A DNA stretch of 7,671 nt from Peptococcaceae bacterium (GCA_003160265.1 PLQY01000053.1:4879-12549); one strand, 5' to 3'; positions 1 through 5,482 are shown, counted from the stretch's first letter. Notes: generated by a model not told the origin, from the letters alone. Translations and numbers: made by a program.

Positions 1-648
1 GGTAAGGTTTTCTCGGCAGGCGGGGATTTCGAACTCCTCAAGAAGCTTGATACCGCTCCTAAAGCACGAGCTGCCATCAGGAAAATCGGCGCCACGATTA
101 TCGAGATATGCGAGATGAACAAGCCCCGGATTGCCGCCGTCGGCGGCGCCGCCGCGGGCGGCGGAGCGAACCTGGCGCTTTCCTGCGACTTTGTCATCGC
201 CTTCGAGAATGCGAAATTTAGCCAGGCCTTCATAAATATCGGCCTCGTCCCGGATACGGGCGGCATGTGGTCCCTGGCAAAGCACGTAGGAGTCGCCCGC
301 GCCAAGGAGCTTGCCATAACCGGGCGTCTGGTTGGAGCCGAAGATGCCCTCAGGTACGGGATGATCTTGAAGCTCGTCCCTTCAGGCAGGCTGTACGAGG
401 AGGCGATGGCGTTTGCGCAGGAGCTTGCCGGAAAGGTGCCGCTGGCTATCGGATTCATCAAGCAGATCGGCAACCGCCTCGGCGAGATCGATATGGCCGC
501 CTATTGCGACCTCGAAGCCGCTCTCATGGGGATCGCCATGCATACGGCAGATCACAAAGAAGGTTTAAAGGCGTTCATTAGAGAAGAGCGTGCCGGTATT
601 CAGGGGGGAATGAACTCCGCTACCATCAGTCTATGCTTGACCAATTAA
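1..648 (+). CDS. Enoyl-CoA hydratase/isomerase (crotonase superfamily), 5'-partial, altered C-terminus
   Basis: The frame is open from base 1, so the gene begins upstream; 215 residues are visible. The first residues contain FSAGGDF, the crotonase CoA-binding/oxyanion motif, followed by GGAAAGGGANLALSCD (second oxyanion loop) and AKFSQAFINIGLVPDTGG. These enzymes act on acyl-CoA thioesters in the cytoplasm. The two glutamates of true enoyl-CoA hydratases are replaced (N at visible residue 57, F at 77), while the Asp of PDTGG (residue 85) is kept. That pattern is typical of PaaG-like isomerases and related crotonases, so isomerisation is more likely than hydration; the substrate cannot be told. 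Family similarity ends near KAFIREERAGIQG (about base 605). The last 12 or so residues are not crotonase-like and are read out of frame from a transposase remnant, so the native end has been replaced. An ATG at 115 is internal, not the start. Confidence 0.88.
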   Translation, partial: GKVFSAGGDFELLKKLDTAPKARAAIRKIGATIIEICEMNKPRIAAVGGAAAGGGANLALSCDFVIAFENAKFSQAFINIGLVPDTGGMWSLAKHVGVARAKELAITGRLVGAEDALRYGMILKLVPSGRLYEEAMAFAQELAGKVPLAIGFIKQIGNRLGEIDMAAYCDLEAALMGIAMHTADHKEGLKAFIREERAGIQGGMNSATISLCLTN

Positions 649-722
649 TCTGGGCAGAGTTCAGGAAGTCTAAGAGCGGTATCAAGTCGCACCTGCGTCT
701 CAGGTTCTACGATAATGGCTGA
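606..722 (+). pseudogene. IS4-type DDE transposase remnant
   Basis: In the frame of base 621 the sequence reads YHQSMLDQLIWAEFRKSKSG followed by IKSHLRLRFYDNG and then a TGA at 720-722. This matches the stretch around the second catalytic region of IS4-type transposases, where a conserved W..FR.SKSGIK.H motif is common (family recognised from memory). Only about 35 codons survive, with no start codon and no catalytic triad. The upstream end joins the crotonase gene directly, so this fragment supplies the odd C-terminus of that gene in another frame. No similarity to the following part of such transposases could be followed beyond 722. Confidence 0.6.
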
Positions 723-894
723 TACTGCAGGTAGACCGGCATTCCGCATGCCTCTATATCAGGCGTCGCAAGGTATTCCGGTGTTTGCTTCCGGACCAGG
801 CCGTGACCGGTAGGCTGTGAATCAGACACAATGCTATAAAAACGCTACATTGTGTCAGACTACAGCTACAGGCAGGTAGCAATATAAATGCTGT
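723..894. other. Non-coding stretch between mobile-element remnants
   Basis: No convincing gene is seen. A short frame on the minus strand is open across roughly 697-840 but matches nothing recognised and has no ribosome binding site. The one visible structure is the 9-bp inverted repeat at 825-856, listed separately. Confidence 0.4.
825..856. repeat. 9-bp inverted repeat (hairpin)
   Basis: GACACAATG (825-833) is the exact reverse complement of CATTGTGTC (848-856), with a 14-base AT-rich loop. There is no T-run on either side, so it does not look like an intrinsic terminator. It may be an operator-like dyad or the end of a lost element. Confidence 0.5.
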
Positions 895-1020
895 CTACGT
901 CTGCTGGATGCCAATATACCGCAGCGTGACCGCCGGCGCCGAATGGTTCAGCGCCTTCATCAGCAGTAATATGTCCGCGCCCTGGCGGTAGGCGTGGTAT
1001 GCTCAGGTCTTGCGCATATG
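895..1020 (-). pseudogene. Tyrosine recombinase C-terminal remnant
   Basis: Read on the minus strand from 1020 to a TAG at 895-897, the translation is HMRKT, stop (TGA at 1003-1005), then AYHAYRQGADILLLMKALNH followed by SAPAVTLRYIGIQQT. This is the C-terminal box of phage-integrase-family tyrosine recombinases of the LRKTFGYHAY...LLM..LNHS...TLRYIGI type. It includes the conserved Arg, the His of LNHS (codon 943-945) and the Tyr nucleophile of LRYIGI (codon 916-918). The internal stop replaces the aromatic residue usually found after LRKT, and nothing upstream of the HxxR region is recognisable, so the gene is dead. It is unrelated to the integrase at 4344-5482, which has a different C-terminal motif. 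Confidence 0.72.
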
Positions 1021-1035
1021 TAACGCGTTACATAT
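1016..1035. repeat. Perfect 20-bp palindrome
   Basis: The half ATATGTAACG (1016-1025) is followed at once by its exact reverse complement CGTTACATAT (1026-1035). Perfect spacer-less dyads of this size are typical of dimeric repressor operators or recombination sites. It overlaps the 5' edge of the tyrosine recombinase remnant and lies 8 bp from the nested inverted repeats at 1044-1108. No intact regulator gene is adjacent, so its function is unknown. Confidence 0.8.
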
Positions 1036-1043
1036 TGAATAGT

Positions 1044-1108
1044 AAATTATCCAAAGTCAATAAAATAAAGTCAGCTCTAAGATAACGTGAGCTGACTTTG
1101 GATAATTT
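1044..1108. repeat. Nested, mutually exclusive inverted repeats
   Basis: The right arm 1089-1108 can pair with either of two left arms. The outer arm AAATTATCCAAAGTCA (1044-1059) is a perfect 16-bp complement of 1093-1108. The inner arm AAAGTCAGCTC (1067-1077) is a perfect 11-bp complement of 1089-1099. The shared bases 1093-1099 mean both stems cannot form fully at once. AAAGTCA occurs as a direct repeat at 1053-1059 and 1067-1073. No T-run follows on either strand. It could be a small inverted-repeat element, a recombinase substrate or a switchable RNA structure. Confidence 0.82.
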
Positions 1109-1307
1109 CATTGGACTAAACCACTGGCACCAAGTTTCTTCTATGGGGAAATTAAAAGGCCCACACCATGTGCGCATGCCATTTATTTACACAGAAAGAC
1201 CTTTCAAATGCAGAGATACACGCCCAGGCATATCAATGGCAAGCAAATACACAGAGATCCCCCCTCCCCAATAAATGGGCATTTTTAAAAAACTATGCGG
1301 TCTCTCT
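1109..1307. other. Non-coding stretch
   Basis: The plus strand is open from an ATG at 1168 to 1497, but the predicted peptide has no recognisable domain and no ribosome binding site, and its second half is the antisense of the IS91-type remnant. No RNA gene or clear repeat was seen here. Confidence 0.45.
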
Positions 1308-1529
1308 TCAGGGAGAAGACCTGACGAGGTGTCCGACCCCGCAGCAGGGGCACAACGTAACGTCCCTGCCGGTCAATAGCTTCAAGAGCTCGATCGCCGA
1401 CAGTCTCCCTTCAGGAACATCGTTGATCGGCGTATTGGTAAGCCTTTTGCACAGCTTAAGTTTTGTTGCTTTGTTCATCGGGCTGAGCAGGCCGTAATGC
1501 CGGATCGTAACTACTACTACAGCGAGGTT
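1308..1529 (-). pseudogene. IS91-family transposase C-terminal remnant
   Basis: On the minus strand, from about 1508 down to a TGA at 1308-1310, the translation contains TIRHYGLLSPMNKATKLKLC and later LLKLLTGRDVTLCPCCGVGH. The (V/K)IRHYG(L/F)L segment and a C-terminal LCPxCG zinc-like motif are characteristic of the end of IS91-type (Y2 rolling-circle, Transposase_32) transposases. The catalytic tyrosines and the zinc-finger N-terminus are absent. The frame meets a TAA at 1530-1532, and the residues before IRHYG are not family-like, so the break is near 1506-1510. That break falls at the inverted-repeat motif that recurs at 3866-3878. Confidence 0.72.
1515..1527. repeat. Left copy of 13-bp inverted repeat flanking the IS
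   Basis: TACTACAGCGAGG is the exact reverse complement of CCTCGCTGTAGTA at 3866-3878, on the other side of the insertion sequence. Similarity continues imperfectly for several bases inward (TT and AAA shared). The copy sits at the point where the IS91-type remnant stops. Confidence 0.65.
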
Positions 1530-1599
1530 TTAAAAAGCAACGATGATGCTTGAAGTTAGTCCCCGCCATCACATTTCTGATGAGGGAGCTAGGCTAAGA

Positions 1600-1617
1600 T
1601 CCTTGACAACCTTATAA
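1600..1617. repeat. IS left terminal inverted repeat
   Basis: TCCTTGACAACCTTATAA is the exact reverse complement of 3832-3849. Similarity extends inward as AACGGCATC here against CGGCATC at the other end, i.e. a 2-base offset. The TTATAA supplies the stop codon (TAA at 1614-1612, minus strand) for the out-of-frame transposase tail, as expected if gene and end evolved together. Confidence 0.9.
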
Positions 1618-1799
1618 AACGGCATCATTTAGCATCTTGAGCCTGGTCTTCCGGTGGGACCGATAGGCGACCATGTTGCGCTTCATGTAGTAATTGACGT
1701 CATTCAAGGTTTTTCTGACCGCTTCCTCGTCACCGGACAATCCAGCAATGATCAGTCTCTGTGCCTGTGGCAGCGTCAACACCGGCTCTCCCGTTTTTT
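1612..1799 (-). other. Conserved C-terminal tail of the transposase, in the +1 frame
   Basis: After the eight-A run (T8 on the plus strand, 1794-1801) the zero frame gives a meaningless end, while the +1 frame reads TGEPVLTLPQAQRLIIAGLS followed by GDEEAVRKTLNDVNYYMKRN and a basic tail ending at TAA 1612. This looks like a natural transposase C-terminus: the LTLPQAQ segment, an acidic helix, then a K/R-rich end. Joining it to the upstream frame requires dropping one A or adding two, giving a product of about 690 residues. Polymerase slippage, a programmed shift, a mutation or a sequencing error would all look the same here. Confidence 0.7.
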
Positions 1800-3685
1800 T
1801 TAAAACGCTGGCGCACCTCCAAAATGAAGAGATGGGCAATCAGGATGAACAGGATGTAGAGGCGCCAGGCATTCCAGGAACGGGCCTCGCAGTGTCCCAG
1901 TCCGAGGAAACTCTTGCACTCCTCGAAGCACTGCTCGATCGGCCAGCGGAGGGTCGCCGCCCTGTGTAGTTCCGCTCTTTCAATATCGGCCGGAGCATTG
2001 CTGAGAGAGAACTTGAGCTTTCCATCCATGAAGCGGCGGATATAGAGCCAGACCTCGGCGCCAGGCAGGTTGTCCCGGCATTCGATTACCCGGAGCGCCT
2101 TGACGTCGGCGATGATGGGCCCCTGCGATCCCTCCGCCAGGATCACCCGCTCCCAGGGAATGTTGTCATCCGTTGCAATCGTGGATACTGGAACCGGTGG
2201 ACAGGAAGCCTTGAACCTGGTGGTGGGACGCTTACCCCGCCCCTTGGGAAGATCCACATCCGGCCTCTCTCTCCACACCAGAGTGGGTGAATGGATGTCG
2301 GCAAAGTAGTAGCACTCCTTTGGCAAACTGTCCAGGAAGGTCTTGCTGGCGCCGAAGAGGCTATCGCAGCCGATCCACTTGGCCTGGAACAGACCGGATC
2401 TGATCGCATCGCCCAGCATCCCGGCCGCAATCTCCGGCTTGGTCTTGAAGGCGACATGTCCCGGAACGCCGCACTTTTCTCGCAGTGGCTGGTATTCATC
2501 GGTGAACCACTTATCGGGCATGAACAGCTCGTAGCTCACTAGGCCGTAGCCCCTCTCGCTGGCGTAGCCGATGAAGACCCCGGACTGGCAGTTCTCGGTC
2601 TTGCCCAATCGTCCGCAGTGCTGCCTGGAGACGCCGACCGAGTGCTTCCCTTTCTTGACGAACTCCGTGCTGTCGCAGCTCAGCATGCCATCTGGCTCAT
2701 TGACCCTTTTTGACAGTTCATTCTTATAGATCTGAACCATCCCAGAATGATCGAAGCGGGCGTCATGCATGAAATCCTGTATCACCCGGGGGCTTTTCTC
2801 ATAGCGCAGGGCGATTGGCTCGATCGATTTCCGATCGAGGTTCGAGAGCAGTCCCTTGACGAAGACCTCGCCGTCTTCGCGCTGGTCAGATCTGACGTAG
2901 CATTTCCGGAAGGAATCGAGAAAGTCGTTCAGTAAACGTCCGAGTTCGGGCACCTGGTCGGCGGTAAGACCCACATCATTGAGCAGCGCCTGGTTCCAGT
3001 CCGGTTTGGCCAGTTGCACGCATACCACCCTCTCCCGCACCTTGGGGGCTCGGTAACGGCTGGGGCATTCTGCAATTAAAGATAAGAAGCGTTTGTTCAG
3101 CAGATACGCATAGACAGCCTTCTTGCGTCCGTGATAGACAAATGTCTTGCCTTCTTTGGAAAAGCCCCGGGTCTCGCCCAGGTAGCGCCAGTTGGCGGCC
3201 CTGTAGCAGGTACCCCGGTATTTGTCAGTATCCACGAAGGTTTCCACGAGATAGGGCTGGGCGCCGAACAGAGCCGGCCAGTCCTTTGCCAGAAGTTTCA
3301 GGGTACGTGCAAGAAGATGGGAGGCCAGGTAGCGGATGTGCACCCACGGCAGAATCAGAAACCGGTTGTTGTTGATCACGTGAGGCAAGAGCTTCAATCT
3401 TTGCTCCTCGTCCCAGCCGAGGTAACTGTCTCTTGTCCCTACCCTCAGGGCGGCCCGGTTGTAGCTCAGGGCTGCTATGGGCACATCACCGAAGCAGGCC
3501 AGGTATTTGAGCCGGGGGCCGATCATCCGGTTAAACCCCAGATAATGATAGGTTCTCACCATGTGGTCCCAGACCGGCTCCAGATCCGTGCGGTTGACCA
3601 GATAAATAGCAATCGGCTGAAAATCCTTTAGACTCCCTGCTAGAGGGCATGTTTCAATAAGAACAGGTTCATTCACCGTCCGCAT
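1730..3685 (-). CDS. DUF4338 (DruA-like) / IS701-type DDE transposase fusion protein
   Basis: 651 residues in the zero frame. Residues about 40-210 form a DUF4338 domain: HYLGFNRMIGPRLKYL, GDVPIAALSY, ALRVGTRDSYLGW, NNNRFLILPW, ASHLLAR, ETFVD and RGTCYRAANWRYLG are all hallmark segments. Residues about 240-300 resemble the N-terminal helical part of IS701 transposases, and 330-625 their RNase-H-like core. The first Asp lies in LSCDSTEFVKKGKHSVGVSR (D338), a second in WIGCDSLFG (D441), and the Glu in RWPIEQCFEECKSFLGLGHC (E584). The protein should cut and join the IS ends; the role of DUF4338 is unknown here. The domain is known from DruA of Druantia anti-phage systems. The ATG at 3685 has AAGGAAG a few bases upstream. 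The zero-frame end after residue 630 is aberrant (see the tail at 1612-1799). No separate partner gene lies in the element. Confidence 0.9.
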   Translation of the reverse strand: MRTVNEPVLIETCPLAGSLKDFQPIAIYLVNRTDLEPVWDHMVRTYHYLGFNRMIGPRLKYLACFGDVPIAALSYNRAALRVGTRDSYLGWDEEQRLKLLPHVINNNRFLILPWVHIRYLASHLLARTLKLLAKDWPALFGAQPYLVETFVDTDKYRGTCYRAANWRYLGETRGFSKEGKTFVYHGRKKAVYAYLLNKRFLSLIAECPSRYRAPKVRERVVCVQLAKPDWNQALLNDVGLTADQVPELGRLLNDFLDSFRKCYVRSDQREDGEVFVKGLLSNLDRKSIEPIALRYEKSPRVIQDFMHDARFDHSGMVQIYKNELSKRVNEPDGMLSCDSTEFVKKGKHSVGVSRQHCGRLGKTENCQSGVFIGYASERGYGLVSYELFMPDKWFTDEYQPLREKCGVPGHVAFKTKPEIAAGMLGDAIRSGLFQAKWIGCDSLFGASKTFLDSLPKECYYFADIHSPTLVWRERPDVDLPKGRGKRPTTRFKASCPPVPVSTIATDDNIPWERVILAEGSQGPIIADVKALRVIECRDNLPGAEVWLYIRRFMDGKLKFSLSNAPADIERAELHRAATLRWPIEQCFEECKSFLGLGHCEARSWNAWRLYILFILIAHLFILEVRQRFKKNGRAGVDAATGTETDHCWIVR

Positions 3686-3702
3686 GTCGCACTTCCTTGA
3701 TT

Positions 3703-3749
3703 GTCGTATTTAAACGACGTTACCGTGCCCCTGGAAACATTATGGCACG
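3703..3749 (-). promoter_or_regulatory. Dyad-rich leader of the transposase gene
   Basis: Just upstream of the transposase start lie two inverted repeats: GTCGT/ACGAC (3703-3707 and 3714-3718, AT-rich 6-base centre) and CGTGCC/GGCACG (3724-3729 and 3744-3749, 14-base loop). In an IS such structures can be operators or mRNA hairpins that damp translation started from outside promoters. No clear -35/-10 pair was found between IR-R and the gene. Confidence 0.4.
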
Positions 3750-3831
3750 AGATGGTCGCCCTGTCCACTGCTTTTTAAGGATCGCAGTATCTGGTCCACA
3801 TGAAAGTTAACATGCGAGCTTGAGGATGCCG

Positions 3832-3849
3832 TTATAAGGTTGTCAAGGA
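3832..3849. repeat. IS right terminal inverted repeat
   Basis: Exact reverse complement of 1600-1617. On the minus strand (reading inward) it contains TTGACA, a consensus -35 hexamer, but no -10 follows at 16-18 bases. Confidence 0.9.
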
Positions 3850-3865
3850 ACTAGAAGGTTTTAAC

Positions 3866-3878
3866 CCTCGCTGTAGTA
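3866..3878. repeat. Right copy of 13-bp inverted repeat flanking the IS
   Basis: CCTCGCTGTAGTA is the exact reverse complement of 1515-1527. With the IS removed, the two copies would be about 90 bp apart, so they could be the ends of a small inverted-repeat element, or a dyad, that the IS later split. This copy lies 15 bp upstream of the excisionase ribosome binding site. Confidence 0.6.
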
Positions 3879-3906
3879 CTACTCTATACAACAGGAGGTG
3901 ATTTTT

Positions 3907-4098
3907 ATGAACGAGCCAGTGGCAGCGAATAGCGACCCTGTATTCCTGACTGCAGCCGAAGCGATGGCAATCCTGCGGCTCAAGAGGTCCACGTTCTACG
4001 CCTACGTCGCCCAAGGCATTATTCCGGCGGTTAAGGTCGGCCATTTTCTCTGGTTCAGGCGCGAAGATATCGTCAACTTCGGTCAGAAGTCCGCTTGA
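3907..4098 (+). CDS. Excisionase-like helix-turn-helix DNA-binding protein
   Basis: 63 residues. The segment FLTAAEAMAILRLKRSTFYA, then YVAQGIIPAVKVGHFLWFRREDI, is the winged-helix MerR/excisionase-type fold (HTH_17): an LT..EAA..L......Y...GIIPA.K.G...F opening helix-turn-helix followed by a wing and a final helix. Such proteins bind att-site DNA and steer integrases toward excision, or regulate transcription. The ATG at 3907 is chosen because AGGAGGTGA (3893-3901) sits at ideal spacing; a GTG at 3898 lies inside that site. It precedes the arm-domain ORF and integrase with the same orientation, forming an xis-int module. The IS inserted just upstream probably separated it from its promoter, as no good one is visible between 3850 and 3892. 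Confidence 0.85.
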   Translation: MNEPVAANSDPVFLTAAEAMAILRLKRSTFYAYVAQGIIPAVKVGHFLWFRREDIVNFGQKSA

Positions 4099-4164
4099 TT
4101 TAAAAAGCGCGGGCGAGGTAGAATATAGTAGAAAGCCCCGCCCGGCAAAGGAGGGAAATAATAG

Positions 4165-4365
4165 ATGCGGGGAAGCAAGATTGTAAGACGAAGTAGGGTA
4201 TCCTTTTCGTTTATGTATGACCTGCCTCGAGGAGAAGACGGCGGGAGGCGGCGCAGGACGGAGACCGTCAGTGGATGCCTCAAGGATGCCGAAAGGCGCC
4301 GGTTCGAAGTACTGAGCCAGTTGCCCAGGAGGGGGGCTGTGCCGTGCGAGGCAGCAAGATTGTGA
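4165..4365 (+). CDS. Small protein made of an integrase arm-binding domain
   Basis: 66 residues. Residues 2-52 align without gaps to residues 2-52 of the downstream integrase, 33 of 51 identical, including RGSKIVRR, YDLP, TETV, KDAER and LSQ. This is the three-stranded-sheet, AP2-like arm-DNA-binding domain of Tn916/phage-type integrases. The two DNA copies are exactly 179 bp apart, not a multiple of three, so the first copy cannot be fused in frame; it runs 14 residues on and stops at 4363-4365, overlapping the integrase start by 22 bases. It has a strong ribosome binding site (AAAGGAGGG, 4147-4155). Divergence between copies argues for an old duplication under some constraint. It may compete for arm sites, act as an accessory factor, or be a decaying remnant translationally coupled to int. 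Confidence 0.6.
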   Translation: MRGSKIVRRSRVSFSFMYDLPRGEDGGRRRRTETVSGCLKDAERRRFEVLSQLPRRGAVPCEAARL

Positions 4366-5482
4366 GGCGCGGCAAAGATTCCTACTCCTTCCGCTATGAT
4401 CTCCCTCCAGATCCCGACGGCAAGCGGCAGCAGAAGACGGAGACCGTCAGGGGAAGTTACAAGGATGCGGAGCGCAGGCAGCGGGAGCTCCTGAGCCAGA
4501 TCGATCAGGGCAAGCTCTCCTGGATGCCGGTCAGGAAGACTGTCGGCGAGTTCCTGGACGAGTATCTCGACAACATCAGGGGCATCAACTCGGGTACCTA
4601 CGAGATCTATGTCAGCGCCTTCAAGGCATTCAGAAAGCGGCTGGGAAGTGATTGCGCGGTATCCAGCCTGGACCGGAAGCAGGTGCAGGATGCGGTAAAC
4701 GGGATGCGTGATGAAGAGATGGGCAGTGGCACCGTAAAGTTGTATTTCTCGAAGTTTCACATCGCGATGCGCTGGGCCTGCCTGCCCACCGTCCGCTACA
4801 CGATGGAAGATCCCTGCCAGGGTGTCAAGATTCCCGAGCCGGATGATGTTGTGAAACCGGTCTGGGATGATGACCAGCCCAACCAGTTCATCCGCTTCTG
4901 CAAGGAGACCGCCGCCAGGTATCCCAGGTTCTACCGGTACACCACTCTATTTCTCCTGCTGCTCGCCTCAGGCGCCAGGGTCAGTGAGATCCTGGCCCTG
5001 CGCTGGATGGACGTCGATTTCGCCAAGATGTCCATCCACATCTACAAGACGGTCAGGAGGAACGGGGAGGAGGGAAGCCCCAAGTCGAAGCGCGGCTCTC
5101 GGGAGGTGCAACTCGACGAGGGCACGATGAGGCTGCTGACCAGGCACAAGGTGAGCCAGGACAAGGAGAAGCTCGCCTTCGGGGAGGGCTACGACCCGGA
5201 CAACCTGGTCTTCACCACCCCGAAGGGCAAGCGGGTCCTCTACATGAGCGCCTACTACGCCTTCGAGAGGTGCTGCAGAAAGGGGCCGCCCTCACCTACA
5301 TCACCATCCACGGCCTGCGCCACACTCACGCCACGATGCTGCTCAAGGAGGGCAAATCGGCGAATGTCGTCGCCGAGCGCCTCGGGGACACGCCGAAGAC
5401 CATCCAGGACACATACGGCCACGTGACGCCCCGGATGCAGGCCGATACGGTCAGAACGATCGAGCAGGTGTACCAGATATAA
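4344..5482 (+). pseudogene. Tyrosine recombinase (integrase), frameshifted
   Basis: Tyrosine integrase of about 379 residues if the break is repaired. GTG 4344 is preferred because AGGAGG (4327-4332) precedes it and the arm domain begins there with VRGSKIVRR; an in-frame ATG at 4275 has no such site. Order: arm-binding domain (1-55), SAM-like core-binding domain (about 65-165, VGEFLDEYLDNI to the AMRWA region), catalytic domain (about 180 onward). Catalytic Arg I is R212 in SGARVSEIL, and the beta-hairpin Lys is in SPKSKRGSREV. HGLRHTHATMLL and TYGHV (nucleophile Tyr) lie in a different frame. The switch is at 5269-5271: FER continues as VLQKGAALTYITIHGL only after a one-base step back, consistent with a lost G. 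Without it the product ends at 5426 without the Tyr and is inactive. The usual His/Trp after LG is Asp (RLGDTPKT). No slippery heptamer is seen. Confidence 0.85.

Larger units (their letters stand above)
1600..3849 (-). mobile_element. IS701-like insertion sequence carrying a DUF4338-transposase fusion
   Basis: The element is bounded by perfect 18-bp terminal inverted repeats (1600-1617 and 3832-3849) and holds one transposase gene on the minus strand. At about 2.25 kb it is longer than usual IS701 members (about 1.4-1.5 kb); the surplus is the N-terminal DUF4338 module. The IS701 family is known to duplicate a 4-bp YTAR target. Here CTAA (1594-1597) and CTAG (3851-3854) flank the element within a base or two, which fits the preference but is not an exact duplication. 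It could be an old insertion, or one side may have been rearranged. Confidence 0.88.

Noticed and set aside
697..840. Minus-strand open stretch containing VRKQTPEYLATPDIEACGMP
   Set aside because: Short, without start signal or recognised family; possibly another remnant but not supportable.
1168..1497. 109-residue open frame on the plus strand
   Set aside because: No domain, no ribosome binding site, and its second half is antisense to the IS91-type remnant, whose family motifs are recognisable.
3131..3631. 166-residue open frame on the plus strand
   Set aside because: It lies fully antisense to the DUF4338 domain of the transposase; its peptide has no recognisable family.
1600..3849. Druantia anti-phage system
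   Set aside because: Only the DUF4338 domain is present, fused to a transposase; no DruB-E-like genes or large helicase lie nearby, so this is a transposon and not a defence locus.
4107..4144. GC-rich CGGGCG/CGCCCG inverted repeat between excisionase and arm-domain ORF
   Set aside because: Only a 6-bp stem with a long loop and no T-run; too weak to call a terminator.
4083..4760. 225-residue open frame on the minus strand
   Set aside because: It is antisense to the excisionase-integrase module; no family is recognised.
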